Of a stretch of DNA of 64,000 nucleotides, positions 30,173 to 41,602 are shown piece by piece. The translations under genes were made by a program, and so were the position numbers. This DNA comes from Macrocystis pyrifera (taxonomy: Eukaryota; Sar; Phaeophyceae; Laminariales; Laminariaceae): the NCBI GenBank assembly GCA_031763025.1, contig JASSKH010000001.1, forward strand, positions 25,364,539 through 25,428,538, read 5' to 3'. The notes beneath the pieces were generated by a model that searched no databases, had not been told where the DNA came from, and saw only the letters and a list, made by a program, of their open reading frames with translations. Each line of letters begins with the position of its first letter. Position 1 is the stretch's first letter.

Positions 30173-33100
30173 CTATCCCACCAAGATGGAGGTTTTGGTG
30201 ATAAACTTGTAAGGAGGGATTTCAAGGTTGAGGGGTGCGGGCCCCTTGCGGATGCGCCCTGCCGTGTCGTAGTGCGACCTGGGGGGCACGTGTGTACAAG
30301 GTTTTGTCGAAAATCCATGACGACAAACAATGGGGCGTTTGAGAGAGGGGAGGGGAGGGGACGGGGACGGGGGGGGGGGGGCGGGGCAGGGAGAGGGGAG
30401 GGGAGGGAGGGAGAGACGGAGGGAGGGAGGGAGGGAGGGAGGGAGGGAGGGGAGAAGGGAGGGACAGAGGGAGAGAAGGAGGGATACTCACAATTAATGC
30501 GGCAAGAAACAAGAAAAAACGGTATCAAGAAAAAACGAGTTTACCAGAGCTGTACACGGTTCGGACCAAATCTTGCGGGTCAGGTCGGGACCCGCGATAG
30601 TTGACAATCTCCTGACCTGACCCGACCCGACCCGTGAGAGTCCAAAAAAATTCCTAACCCGTGGGTCGGGTCTTGTGTGACCCGTGCAAAATCCTCTGGA
30701 TTTTACGAGGGCGAGTCCAGTCTAGACTTTGGTCCATACTCCTTCCGGGCACGTACATCATGTACCAGGCACTAACCGTGGTTAGTATTGTTGCTGTTTG
30801 AACTAATCGCCAAAGGTTACATTGTGGCCACAACACACTCCACTTAAGGTCACAAGACACCCCACTTGAGGTCACAAGACCCCCCACTTAAGGCCACAAG
30901 ACACTCCACTTAAGGCCACGAGACACCGCGCTTAAGGTCATAAGACACCCCACTTAAGGCCACAAGACACCCCACTAAAGGCCACCAAGACACCCTACTT
31001 AAGGCCACCAAGACACCCCACTTAAGGCCACCAAGACACCCCACTTAAGGCCACCAAGACACCCCACTTAAGGCCACAAGGCACCCTACTTAAGGCCACC
31101 AAGACACCCCACTTAAGGCCACCAAGACACCCCACTTAAGGCCACAAGACACCCCACTTAAAGCCATAAGACGCCCCACTTGAGGTCACAAGACGCCCCA
31201 CTTAAGGCCACAAGACACCCCACTCAAGGCTCCAATTAATCTGGAGTGGGAAGGGAATACCATGCTGAGGGGGGACAAAAAATCTGACGACATGGAAAAA
31301 AAAAAAAAAACGATTATAAAAAAACACGCGCACATAAAAACGCTAAACAAAAAAAGACGAAAAAGAAATCAACGCGCGCACCCGTGACACGGGCAGAAGC
31401 TTCCGTTGTAATCTCCCGTGTCCGGCAGGGGTACGCAGCCCAAGTGCGTGCAGATGCCGATCACCACCATAAACTCCGGCTTCAGGCACCGATCCTCGTC
31501 AGTCTCCTGATCGCGGAGGTCCTCCATGTGCACGTTCGCCTTTTCATCGTGTGCAAAGAAACACGAAACAAAAAACACAACACACGAAAAAAAGGGGAAG
31601 AAAATTAGGCTGCTGCTGAGAGAAAGTTGAGGGCAACCAACCACCGGCCCGTCCACGGATCAGACGCGAACAATGGTTGTTGTTGCTTTTGTTGTTGTTA
31701 TTGTTGTTGTTGTTGTTGTGTCTCGCTGTTGTTGTTGTTGTTGCTGTTGTTGTTGTCGTCCTGGTTGTCCTCGTAATAACTGCTCTCCAAAAAGAATTGA
31801 AAGCCCCCGTGAGAAAAAAACCGGCTCCAAAAATCATGGCGGGGGGTGAGGAACAACCAAAAACAAAATCCAAGAGAAAATTAAAGCGATTGCATTACAA
31901 TCAAACCGAAGGGACTCAAAACACACGGAAGCGAAAAAAAAATGCCAATAAATGCCAAAAAATGCCAAAAAAAATGACAAAACAAAAAGTGCAGGAAAAC
32001 GAAACTCCCTGATCGATTGACAAACGAATGCGACCTCGGGACCAAAAAAACAAACAAACGATATGGAAGACATAAAAACACTTCCATCGTCCCCGGTGGC
32101 TTGGTAGGTGGTCCGCGTGGCTATCAAGATCAATTTCGTGGGTTCAAGTCTCACCGAGTGCATGCTCGTAGGGACTTTTTCTTGCACAAAAAATTGATTA
32201 GCGGAAAGCGCGAGAGCGTGAGTTAGCTACATTCGATGAAAATCGACGAGCAGTGTGGGAATGCTGAACCCTATGCGCGACAAAAAATAAAGGTACGTAC
32301 CGGGGGGGAAAGGGGACGACACCTGTGACCACGGCTTGTCCAGAAGATCGCTGAGGGTAAAACCTCCTATTAATACGAGATAGGCTGGAAAGTAAAAGTG
32401 ATATTAAAAAAAAAAAAAAAAAAAGGACCACAAGCAGCCCAGGCCGCACCTCCCTCTCGATCATTGCGTCGTCCCGCCGCTTGATGAACACCGGCTTTCC
32501 GCGCCACTTGAAAATCACGCTCGTCCCTGCGTCGATCCCGAGGGCGTAGGAAACACATGACAGAAAGAAAAAACACGACCACGGTGGGGGGGGGGGGGGT
32601 ACTCATTATCATGCATGGCCGTAGTCGTACGACCATAGACCCTCGCATCCCTACAATGCCGGGACGGAGCAGGGGGGGGGTTAGCGAGGGGCAGGCGGTG
32701 AGTAGGGGGTGGAAGCCACCTTTTCCGTAGGCGGGATATCAAACACACCGTCACCGCCATTGCTGACACCCGGGTGATACAAAAAAAAGTCGCCTCCCCT
32801 CGACCCTCTAGGAACGTAGGTATAGCGAGCCCAAAAAGAGAAAAGATAAATCAGTGCGTGAAACACATTTGACGCCGGTACAGCGAGCCTGAAAAAAAAA
32901 AAGATCATCAGTGCGCAGTACGTAGCACAACTTATGATTTTAAATCTGGTCTTTTATTGGCTACGGAGAAATTAAAAAAAAACCCATGGTTCTCCGTTAA
33001 TAGCGACGGAAGTGACAGTTTTGAGTTGGCGAAACAGAGAAGGAGAAGCACAGTCGCGCTCATTCCTATAGCCCCTGCCTCTCGCGCATGGATATCCGCG

Positions 33101-36100
33101 CGAGCAAAGCTGAGGTACACGATCGAATGGGACGGCATCGCTTGCTTCTGTTGATGGTAGGCCAAAAAACTATTTTCGGACTATCGCGGCTGTAGCGACC
33201 AAATCAAACGACGAACGAGGTCTTACATACTGTCTAAGCACAACAAGAGCATGCCGGAGTACTCCAGCCGAACCCTCCCACCCTTCCCTCCCAAAATATT
33301 TCGAAGCTGACATCCAATGCAGGGAAGCCCAACTACAAAAAGCGGTTCGTAGTGATAGATGCGGCTCATCCACCCTGCAAGCCATTAGCCCCAACACCTC
33401 ACGGCGCTTGGCGCATGGCGCGAAAGCAGTATCTGTCTGATCGGTGAAAACCCGACGTGGTCCGTCTCGACACTACAGGGATCCGAGCGTCAAGGTCATA
33501 CGACTACGGGCATGCATGGTATGAGTACCCTCCCCCCCCCCCCGGCCCGCCAACCCCCCTCCCCAACCCCAGCTCCTCCAAGTCCTTCCCTAACCCTAGT
33601 CCAACCTCCTTCACCACCCCCGCCCGCTGCCCACCCCCAGAAACTCGCGTTCCCGTTTTCATTTTGGCGTGAACAAACGATGCATTATTGATGCTCTCTC
33701 TATATCTCTCACCCATTTCGATGTCCTTAAGCTCGAATTCAGCCGTGGCAAGGGCCATGACGTCTGCCGCCGGTTCCCACGAGGCCAGGAACTGCGGTCG
33801 GTCGGTTCGAAAAAAAACGAAACGACACCACAAAAAACAGGTGGGTTGGTCGGTTATTGTATCGCGAACAAAAAACAATCGTGATACCAGCATATTATAC
33901 TCTGGATGAAAATGCAAGGACTGCTTGGGCTTCGTTTTCACACCACTCTGGGCGGAAATATAATGACTTCTTATACACTAATATGGAGATCAAGCGGCGC
34001 TAATATTTACGGCCAGAGAGGTAATGTTTAATGCCTAAATGCTTCTTACATTTTTCCGTCCAGTTTTAGTACGCAGGAAAGGCAAAACCGGAAAAAACCC
34101 TCTTTCTGCTGGCTAGAAAAAAATTCTTCAACTCTTAATTCCAAGCGATATAAAATTCCAAATACTCTGTCCCCCAAAAGGAGGGCGAGCATATAGTTGT
34201 AAGAGGCGTTCGTTCTTATGGGGGGGCCTACAATGGGTACTCCGATTTAAGAGAGGTTGTACCGAAATGAGAGCATTCGGGGGGTTTCAAGACCGGTAAA
34301 AATCGGCATATCCCGCCTATATATATATCTTAGATAGATAACAAAACCTATCTGTTGCCCACTACAGGCACGAGCGTTGGGTACCCGGTATCACGGTGGA
34401 CCATACTTAATAGGACCTCCGGTACACACAAAAACCTATATTGCTTACCTATTTTTTTCTACCAATATTTGGTCCTATTTGCTGTGGTCCCCCGTAATAG
34501 TAGTTCATTAACCCTTTCTAGAACTGCAGTGTTCTTGCTTATTTCGGGAAACAAAGCAGTCGAATTCCGAGCGCTTTGTGTCCAACACGGGGCTTCCACG
34601 TCTCACAAGGGTTAATGAGCGCCTGTTGTTTTTTTTTTTTTTTTTTTTTTTCAGAACGAACTCTGATGCGTGTGAGCGTAGTCGGCTACCTGATTTCGGG
34701 GTCCATCGTGTGCTCTGATTGCTATTTGTATGACCCCCCGCAATCGACCCGTAATAGGGGTGGGGGTTGACTGACTTCACAATAAGTCGCCGACCAGGTA
34801 AGGGCTGTCTTTGGTAATACAGGTGGTAGCGCGCCGCGATTTGCAGAGCTGGAGCTCTGCGTCTTCGTACGCAACCACTCTGAGAGGAAGTACGAGGCCC
34901 GTTTCGTATTCATTTTTATTGGTAAAAACGGTGGTAATATTTCCGGTCAGAGTGTTATGTGTGTATCTATCTGACTGGCGCTTATGTGGCTCGAACTGCG
35001 ATTGCTACTATCAATATTAATATTGATGATGCATGTCTCAAGTCGGTGATCGATACACGCGTTGGCTTACTTCGCCACGCGACAAACAAAAAATCACCAT
35101 GTCTCGAGAGATAAGGACCGTTTCGACTACACATATTGAATCCAAACGGTCATTATATATCGGGACAAGAGTTGTCATAACCTACCCGCGAAGTTTCAGC
35201 CAGCCACGGCACGCCTTACTCACAGCCCTGACATGCCCACCGCTTAATACGGAACCAGAGATGGGCGACCATAAGAAACGGTTGTACTGTAGGTTGGCCT
35301 TTACCGATCGACTACGAGTAAAGTGGGCACGCACGCAGCAAGCAGTGCGAGAGTAGGATTATAAGCCCTGTCCGTGTCGTGCAGCTCCTAGCATTTGTAC
35401 AAACGTTTCCCGCATTTGTACAAACTCCTTCCAACCGCTTTTTCCAGGGCTCTTCACGGGGAAGGGTTTTTTCGAAATCTCACGGGTCGGGTCGGGTCGG
35501 GTCGGGTCGGGTCAGGATCATATCGAACTATCTCACCGATCGGGTCGGGTCTAGGTATCGGGTAGGGTCACCCTGACCCGACCCGACCCGACCCAACCCG
35601 CGAGGCTTGATCCCCCCCCGCGTGAACAGCCCTGGTCTTTTCCGTGTCTGTTACAATCATACTCGACACAAGGCCACGTCTTGCGGGAGTTTGCTCACAC
35701 CTTGAGAAGGATAAGACGCGCGGTGGAAGCGTACAGGAAACGAGACGCCCCCAGCATGAAGTACGTAAACTCTCGCTTGCCCGGGTCGCCCTTAGCCACG
35801 CGGTCCTTCTCGAAGTACCCGTCCTGCAAACGGGATTTTGTATGGCAGAGGAGGCGTAGGGAAAAGGGGTAGGCGGGAATGTGGGGTACAATGTGAGTTG
35901 GTGGGCACGCGGTCCTTCTCGAAGTGACCGTCTTGTCAGGGGTTTTGTAAAACAGGGGGAGGGATAGGAGGGGTGCAGGGGGGCGGTAGTAGTACTTAAG
36001 TGATACGCGGTAGAGGGTAACCGTTCTGTCGAGGGTTTTTGTATGGAAGAGGAGGGGTAGGAAAAGGGATGCAGGGGGGAGGTGGGGTAGAAAGTGAGTG

Positions 36101-39100
36101 ACATGCCGTCCTTCTCGAAGTAACCGTCCTGTAGGGTTTTGATATAACAGGGGAGGGATAGGGGAGTAGCGAGGGGTAGAGGGGGGTGGGAGGGGGTACT
36201 CAGGCAACAAGCGGTCATTCTCGACGTTGAAGTCCTGTCGGGGGTTTTGTGGAGAGGAGATATATCGAAAAAGGGAGGGGTAGGGGGGGGGGGGGGGGGT
36301 ACTCGTACTCAAGTGATACGCGGCCAGGGTAGGGCTGGGCAATAAGGGACGCGTCGGCAATGTCGTCTTGTTGAGGGTTTGAGCGCAAGAGCGAAACCGC
36401 GGCGCCTCATTCTGTCTGCCCACAGGGGGAGGGGGGGGGGGTCAGCGCGGGAATAACGCTGTGGACAGCTTCTGGCATGCCATATTGTCACGAAAAAATA
36501 CCATGGATGCTGGTACCCGCCCCGTCTTCCTCGAACTCCCTCGCCTCAACGCTTCTGACCCAATCCTAACCGGAAAGATAAGGGCAAGTCGAGTCAAGCC
36601 AAGCCAAGCCAAGCTGAGCACGGCCAAGCCAACCCAAGACCGAAGCGAGGCATCTCTCACCTGGTTGGTGAGGTCATCTATTTGGCCGGCCTGCCCGATG
36701 TAAGAAGCGGGCACCGAGCTCGGCGCAGCAGGAGTCAATGCCGAGAAAGAGCGGCTCGCCACTGCGGTAACCAAAAACAACAAGAAAAGGTACAGAACAC
36801 GCCCAGGAAACGGAAGGCGGGGACGGGGGCGGGGGTGAGGGACGACGACGGGCGGGGGCGGGACAGGGGTGGAGCCGGAGTCGGGGGCGGGGAGAGGGGG
36901 AGAAATATGGTGAACAGTTGGCGACGGAGAACGTGCATCATCGAACAAAGAAAGTCTCCCGTGAAAGACGTGGACATATACTTTGACAATCCGAGTTGCA
37001 CTTTAAACGTTTTCGTCTTGCCGCCATCTCGAAAGGGATGCGTGTCAATGGCCAAATGTCCGAGGCGTAAAAAAAAAAAATTAGTACGCCCTCCCCCCCC
37101 CCCCCGTTCCCCCCCGTATTTGGTTTCGTTTTGTTCTTTCGGCGGTAAACACGGCTGGCGGTCGAGGTGTGTCATTTTTGTGCGGGGAGGACCTTAGCTC
37201 CGCACAAGGGGAATTATCGTATCACTTAGTGTGTATATGGTAAGGCCACCACAAGGTAGTTCCATAGTACACCCATTGCTGTTTCTGCAAGTGGCCACGT
37301 GAGAAAATAAATCAGTCCATTGACGCTGTCATCCATCCATATATGCAAGAAAGTACGCCTGAAGAGCGGTTCTTGAAAAGATGCAGCTCACCCTTCATAC
37401 GACTCGACCAACACGTCACAGCGATTCACGCTTGGTGCAAGCAATGTCTGCGTGGTCGGCGACAACCCCAGGTGCTCCGTCCCGGCATTGTAGGGGTGCG
37501 AGGGTCTCATGGTCATACGACTACCGCCATGCATGATAATGAGTACCCCCCCCCCCCCCCCCCCGACTCGCCCAACACCTCACGGCGCTTCGCGCTTGGT
37601 ACAAGCAATGTCCGCCTGGTCGGTGACAACCGGACGTGCTCCGTCCTGGCATTGTAGGGATGTGAGGGTCTATGCTCATGCGACTATATACGGCCATGCA
37701 TGATATGAGTACACCCTCCCGCCCTCTTCCCCACCGTCCAACAAAGAGAAGGAGGCGGGGGGCGGGGTCGGGGGGGGGAGGGATATTGCGTACCAGTATC
37801 AGGTACAAAAGATTGGCGACGGAAAACGTGCGACAAAGAAAAACGTCTCCTTGAAGGAGACAGTGAGTGAGTGAGTCACACTCCACTAGAAACGCCCCAG
37901 AGGCTTCGTTCGTGCCCCGCCCCGCCCCGCCCTTCTCCCTTCCGCGAACGCTACGCAGCTCTACCTAGCCCTGCGGTGAGCCTATAGCTTTACCATCCTC
38001 GCCTCGCCTCGCCCCGCCCCCCACCCCTCCCTCGATTTGAAACAGTCGAATCGACGGATCGCGGCGAACAGATTGCCGAGCAGTATGGAAACAGAAGGCA
38101 TTAGGCCGAAAACGGAAGCCAACAAAACATAGCGCCAAGCAGTGCCCGGGCGCCGAGCGTCGGAAAGAGCTCCCCCCCCCCCCCCCCCCCTCACGAAATT
38201 AAAGGCGCCAGGTACCAGGTACAAGGTAAGGGAGAGGCGGGGGGGGGGGGGGGGCGACGACGGCTGCGGCTGTTGCCTGCTGCTGCCGCTGCTGCTGCGG
38301 CAAGGCTGCTGCAAGGCTGCGGGTAGAAGGCAAGGCTGGAAGGTGAGCACCGCAAACCTCGGACACAAAACCGATTCTCACTTCATGATCTAGATCTTTC
38401 CAGGCAGATCTGTCTATTCCCCATGTTGCATGAACTACTATATAGTAGTAGCTCACGTTGCCGGTTGGACCCGTGTAATCTGCATGCTCTAGCACGTATT
38501 TTCCTGGGATGGATCTGCCCTAAAAGGCAGATAGATCCTGCACAACCTCTCACAACGGCAGGTGATGATCTACAGATGATCTACAGATCATGATCTATCT
38601 GATCTGTCCCGAGGTGGCAATCGTTGCGGCTACAAGGTTGCGGCAAAAAGGGCAAGGTCGGGAGGCAGGGCTGGAAGCTGGAAGGCGAGGCCGCGAGGCA
38701 AAGGCTGCGGCTACTACTGTACAGGCCAAGGCCGCAAGAATAAGGCTGAAAGCGAAAAACTGGATCGCAAGCCTTAACACGTCGGACAGGTCATGGTCGA
38801 TCTATCTACTGCAGGTCATCTAGATTCTCCTCGCCTGCCGTTATGAGCCGTTGCACAAAATTATGTGTAGTACAGATCCAACCCAGGAAACATGTGCTAG
38901 ATCATGCAGACTGTACGGCTCCCACCCCGCAACATGAGCTGTAGATCCCACAGATCACACAGATCAAGAACCTATCTGCGCTCTGAAATATCTAAATCAT
39001 GGAACAGGAATCGATTGTCTGTCAGAGGTAGTCGAGGCCGCAGGGTAACGCTGGAAGGTAAGGCTGGAGTGCTGCGGCTTCGAGGCTGAGGCTACAAGCC

Positions 39101-41151
39101 AAGTGCGGAAGGAAGCTAAGGGTGCAAGGCTGTGGCTACAAGACAAAAAGCTGGGAGGAAAGGCTAGAAGCCGTGGCCGGAAGGCTGCGGCGACAAGGTC
39201 GCGGCTGTACAAAATACAAGGCTGCGGCTGCAAGGCGGAGGCTACTAAGCAACGCTGAAAGGAAAAGGCTAGAATAGAAGGCAGGGCTGGAAGGCACAGC
39301 TGGAAGCTGCGGCTACAAGGCTGAGGACTACAGGGCTGCTGCTACGTACAAGGCAAAGGTGGAAGGCAGGGCTGGAAAGCAAGGCTCGTCAGGCAACGAC
39401 GCGGCGAGATAAAACGAAAACACGAGAGCTGTGCGTAAATAGACCTTGGCCCAGCTCCGACAAAATGGTTGAAATGTAACTTGACTATAAACCCCAACCC
39501 TAACACTAAAACCGTACCACCGACCGCCTGGGAAATTTCACCAGGATTGTTCGCGGGTCTGGTCGAACCTCGCGGGTCAGATCGGGTCGGGTCGGGCAAG
39601 GGTCACCCCCGACCCGACACGTGAGAGTTTGAAAACCTCCTGACTCGAGCCGAGCCGAGCCGAGCCGAGCCGACCCTAGCCGTGAGATTTCAAAAACAAA
39701 TTGGCGCGACCCGAGGGTCGGGTCTTGACCCGTGAAAGGCTTGGAATTTCACGGAAACATTGAAACGAGGAGTTACGAGCACTGCTGTGACCAAGTCGTA
39801 AACGCTACCAGTTTGATCGGAAATATAAGGTACTTTCGTACATATTTTGCCAATTAAAATGTGCCTTATATTTTCGATCAGCCTGGTACGTACGTACGTC
39901 GTTCGTACTGGCTGCACAGAGTGGGAAACAAAGCAATGGAAAAAGTCTTAGATATCGACCAAGATATTACGTACCCCTGGGTCAATGATATGGTGTAGAG
40001 TATAGAAAACGGAGAACTTGGCAAGCGGCTGGAGGATCGAAGGCTGGAGACGTTTTGTTTTAGAATCGTGCAGTACCACTCCGACCGGAAATATAAGGGC
40101 GGTGTGGGCTTCATATTCATACCCAGACGGTACGTACATTTCCGACCACAGGGACCTACCATTAATATTGAAATAGTATCGGATGCCGCATTTTGCTGGC
40201 GTGTCCAGAAAAGGATGACCTCGAGTAACAGAATACCTGGTAGAGTTCGCACCACAGGTACGATACACCGGTATGCAATAGCACGTGATACAGAAGTAAA
40301 CAGCAATACCACTCCTTGGACCTATTGTTAGTATTATGAGCAACACCAGCAGCGGCAGCAGCAGCGGAGAGCAGTGAGCAGCATACCAGGCATACCGGTA
40401 CGGGCAATACGAGCAACTATTCTGCTATTCTTGTTTTGCTGCTGATAATTATGTATGATGGGTCAGTTCATCACCACACCCGCGACACACTCGACGAGAG
40501 AGTCGAGACCAAAGGCATTTTCATCATTTGGGACAGCAGTAGTGTTCCCGTCGCCAATCGCCAAGCGAAGCCAAGCGAACCAACCCGCTGTGCTAGTTAC
40601 CCTCGGGGAGTGGAGAAAAGGAGAAAAACTATTAATAAACGTTCCGAGACGCCGAACTCTCCGAGCCACTCGCGCAAGACCTCTTCTTCCACCTCTCCTA
40701 CCCACCCAGTCTATGAAGCTCACCGCTTGCTTCGTCGACTTGTTCCAGCCGGGCACGAGGGGAGAGGAAATTCCACACTCTACGTACAAGTAAGATGCGT
40801 TGTGGGACCTTTAGCTTTAGCAGCGGAACAGAAGGCAGCAAAAGATGACGATCACTACGGCGCACCATGAGGGTAAGTCAAAAGGGTAAGAACCCCATTC
40901 GCCATTCTCGCCACCCGACAAAATGCACTCAGCCCCACCTCCCGAAGACAAAGCGATCACGCAAGAGCAATCGCGTACGAAGCGAGAATCAAGGTCTCTC
41001 GAAAAAAAAGCGTCACTCTCTGCACCCCCCCACTTTCTGAAATAATTACGTAAATACCTGCTGATACTGCGCGTGGTGCCACCGTGGTCGGTGCTGCCGC
41101 TGCCCGAAAGGAGGCGGGTGCCGCCACTCTACGCACAGCGTTGCGGAACAT
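30173..41151 (-). CDS. UQCRFS1: Ubiquinol-cytochrome c reductase Rieske iron-sulfur subunit, 7 exons, complete
   Basis: Exons on the minus strand: 41151-41058, 36761-36661, 35823-35701, 33791-33713, 32526-32450, 31539-31382, 30278-30173. All phases agree and give 245 aa, close to the usual mitochondrial length. The protein carries the [2Fe-2S] cluster of complex III in the inner mitochondrial membrane and passes electrons from ubiquinol to cytochrome c1. Residues 1-45 are rich in Arg, Ala and Ser with few acidic residues (starts [20 protein letters not shown]), a typical presequence. A single membrane segment lies at about 84-108 ([19 protein letters not shown]). [13 protein letters not shown] precedes the cluster domain. 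Cluster ligands C188 and H190 lie in CTHLGC and C207 and H210 in CPCHGSHYD; C193 and C209 would form the stabilising disulfide. The end [14 protein letters not shown]...ILVG is standard. No defect is seen. Intron 1 is 4.3 kb of repeats, and the intron before exon 3 carries an array copied from that exon's edge. Confidence 0.96.
30825..31235 (-). repeat. Minisatellite, ~22 bp unit
   Basis: About 18 units of ACACCCCACTTAAGGCCACA with one- or two-base variants, in Rieske intron 6. Confidence 0.88.
31674..31765 (+). repeat. (GTT)n microsatellite
   Basis: Interrupted GTT units in Rieske intron 5, ~135 bp upstream of exon 6 in sense. Confidence 0.75.
32089..32424 (+). mobile_element. SINE with tRNA-like head and poly(A) tail
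   Basis: Head has an A-box-like TGGCTTGGTAGG and a B-box-like GGTTCAAGTCTCACC, and GTCCC/GGGAC could pair as an acceptor stem. The body is nearly identical to 44484-44807 over about 310 nt and ends GTGATATT followed by A20. It lies in Rieske intron 5, immediately downstream of exon 5. Not a tRNA gene, because extra sequence lies between the T arm and the 3' acceptor strand. Confidence 0.75.
32599..32673 (-). mobile_element. Family B 3' fragment
   Basis: Lies in Rieske intron 4 just upstream of exon 5. G runs flank both sides (32585-32598 and 32674-32681), meaning C-tracts at both ends in sense. Confidence 0.75.
33386..33527 (+). mobile_element. Family B 3' fragment, diverged
   Basis: CCCCAACACCTCACGGCGC to GGTATGAGTACC then a C-tract; several changes relative to other copies, so probably older. 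Confidence 0.65.
34389..34499. mobile_element. MITE-1 copy next to MITE-2
   Basis: Rieske intron 3; a diverged MITE-2 starts ~20 bp later. Confidence 0.78.
34520..34600. mobile_element. MITE-2-like copy, diverged
   Basis: Flanked by TTAACCCTTT and AAGGGTTAA; arms weak. Confidence 0.5.
35477..35610. repeat. (GGGTC)n inverted pair
   Basis: GGGTCGGGTCGGGTC on the left and GACCCGACCCGACCC on the right of ~50 bp. Similar pairs at 30575-30680 and 39555-39735, so a dispersed fold-back repeat. Confidence 0.7.
35800..36390 (-). repeat. Tandem array copied from Rieske exon 3 acceptor edge
   Basis: The real unit (35800-35909) spans the exon 3 start and its 3' splice site. Degraded copies at about 35910-36006, 36007-36104, 36105-36209, 36210-36318 and a remnant to 36390 repeat GCGGTCCTTCTCGAAG plus the GTCCTGT...GGGTTTTGT splice-site text (plus strand). 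Period is about 98-110 bp. Confidence 0.82.
37022..37088 (+). mobile_element. Family A fragment
   Basis: CATCTCGAAAGGGATGCG to TTAGTACGC. An A12 run replaces the AGCAACAA segment, and C13 follows. Confidence 0.6.
37135..37545 (+). mobile_element. Family B, long copy
   Basis: Alignable with 1473-1975 from the CGGCTGGCGGTC segment on. Ends ATAATGAGTAC and a C19-class tract, in which the next copy is lodged. Confidence 0.75.
37564..37709 (+). mobile_element. Family B fragment lodged in the tail of another copy
   Basis: Starts GACTCGCCCAACACC directly after the C-tract of the previous element and ends ATGATATGAGTAC. Confidence 0.72.
38220..39390 (-). repeat. AAGGCTGCGGCTACAAGG low-complexity region
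   Basis: About 1.1 kb of irregular GGCTGCGGCTACAAGGC-like units, interrupted by GATCTATCTG blocks; Rieske intron 1. Confidence 0.65.
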
Positions 41152-41602
41152 TGTGAGTTCGGGTGGGAAGCACTACCCGGCGAGCTGATCCAGCAATCCC
41201 TCCCGCGTTCACACTCTTTACCTGCGTGCGTCGAGTGGGCTTGCTTCCTGAGGTGTCGGTTCCCCGTCGGTTCTCTTTGTGCCCGCCTCGAAAATCCCGA
41301 AACCCCTTTATTCGGTTTTATTCAACCAATCAGATGTCCTCAACATTAACCCGAAATGTTTTGCGGAGCCCGAGAGAGGGGAAAAGAGACCTGGTGCATC
41401 CAAAGAACATCCCTGTGTCTGCTTTCCGCCCTGTCTGCTGCCTGCTGCGTGCATCACATAGACGAGCTGCGGAGCAGAGAAGCGTTCCAAAAAATAATTG
41501 AGGCAGCGAGTGACACGGCGACGCTAAACATATCACAGCGGAAGCACAGAGCCGCTCTAGATTGCTTGCTTAGCTTTAGCTGGGCACCCGATTTAGTGTA
41601 AC
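41152..41602. promoter_or_regulatory. Shared divergent upstream region of Rieske gene and LSM14 gene
   Basis: The 451 bp between the two inferred ATGs contains no repeat copy that I recognise, unlike almost every other non-coding stretch of this size in the window. This suggests selection to keep it free of insertions. Promoter function is inferred from position only; CCAAT-like text occurs at 41325-41332. Confidence 0.4.

Noticed and set aside
30825-31235. CRISPR-like array
   Set aside because: Units are contiguous with no unique spacers and lie in an intron: a minisatellite.
32089-32175. tRNA gene
   Set aside because: A- and B-box-like sequences exist, but extra sequence separates the T arm from the 3' acceptor strand and the copy at 44484 has the same ~310-nt body and A-tail: a SINE.
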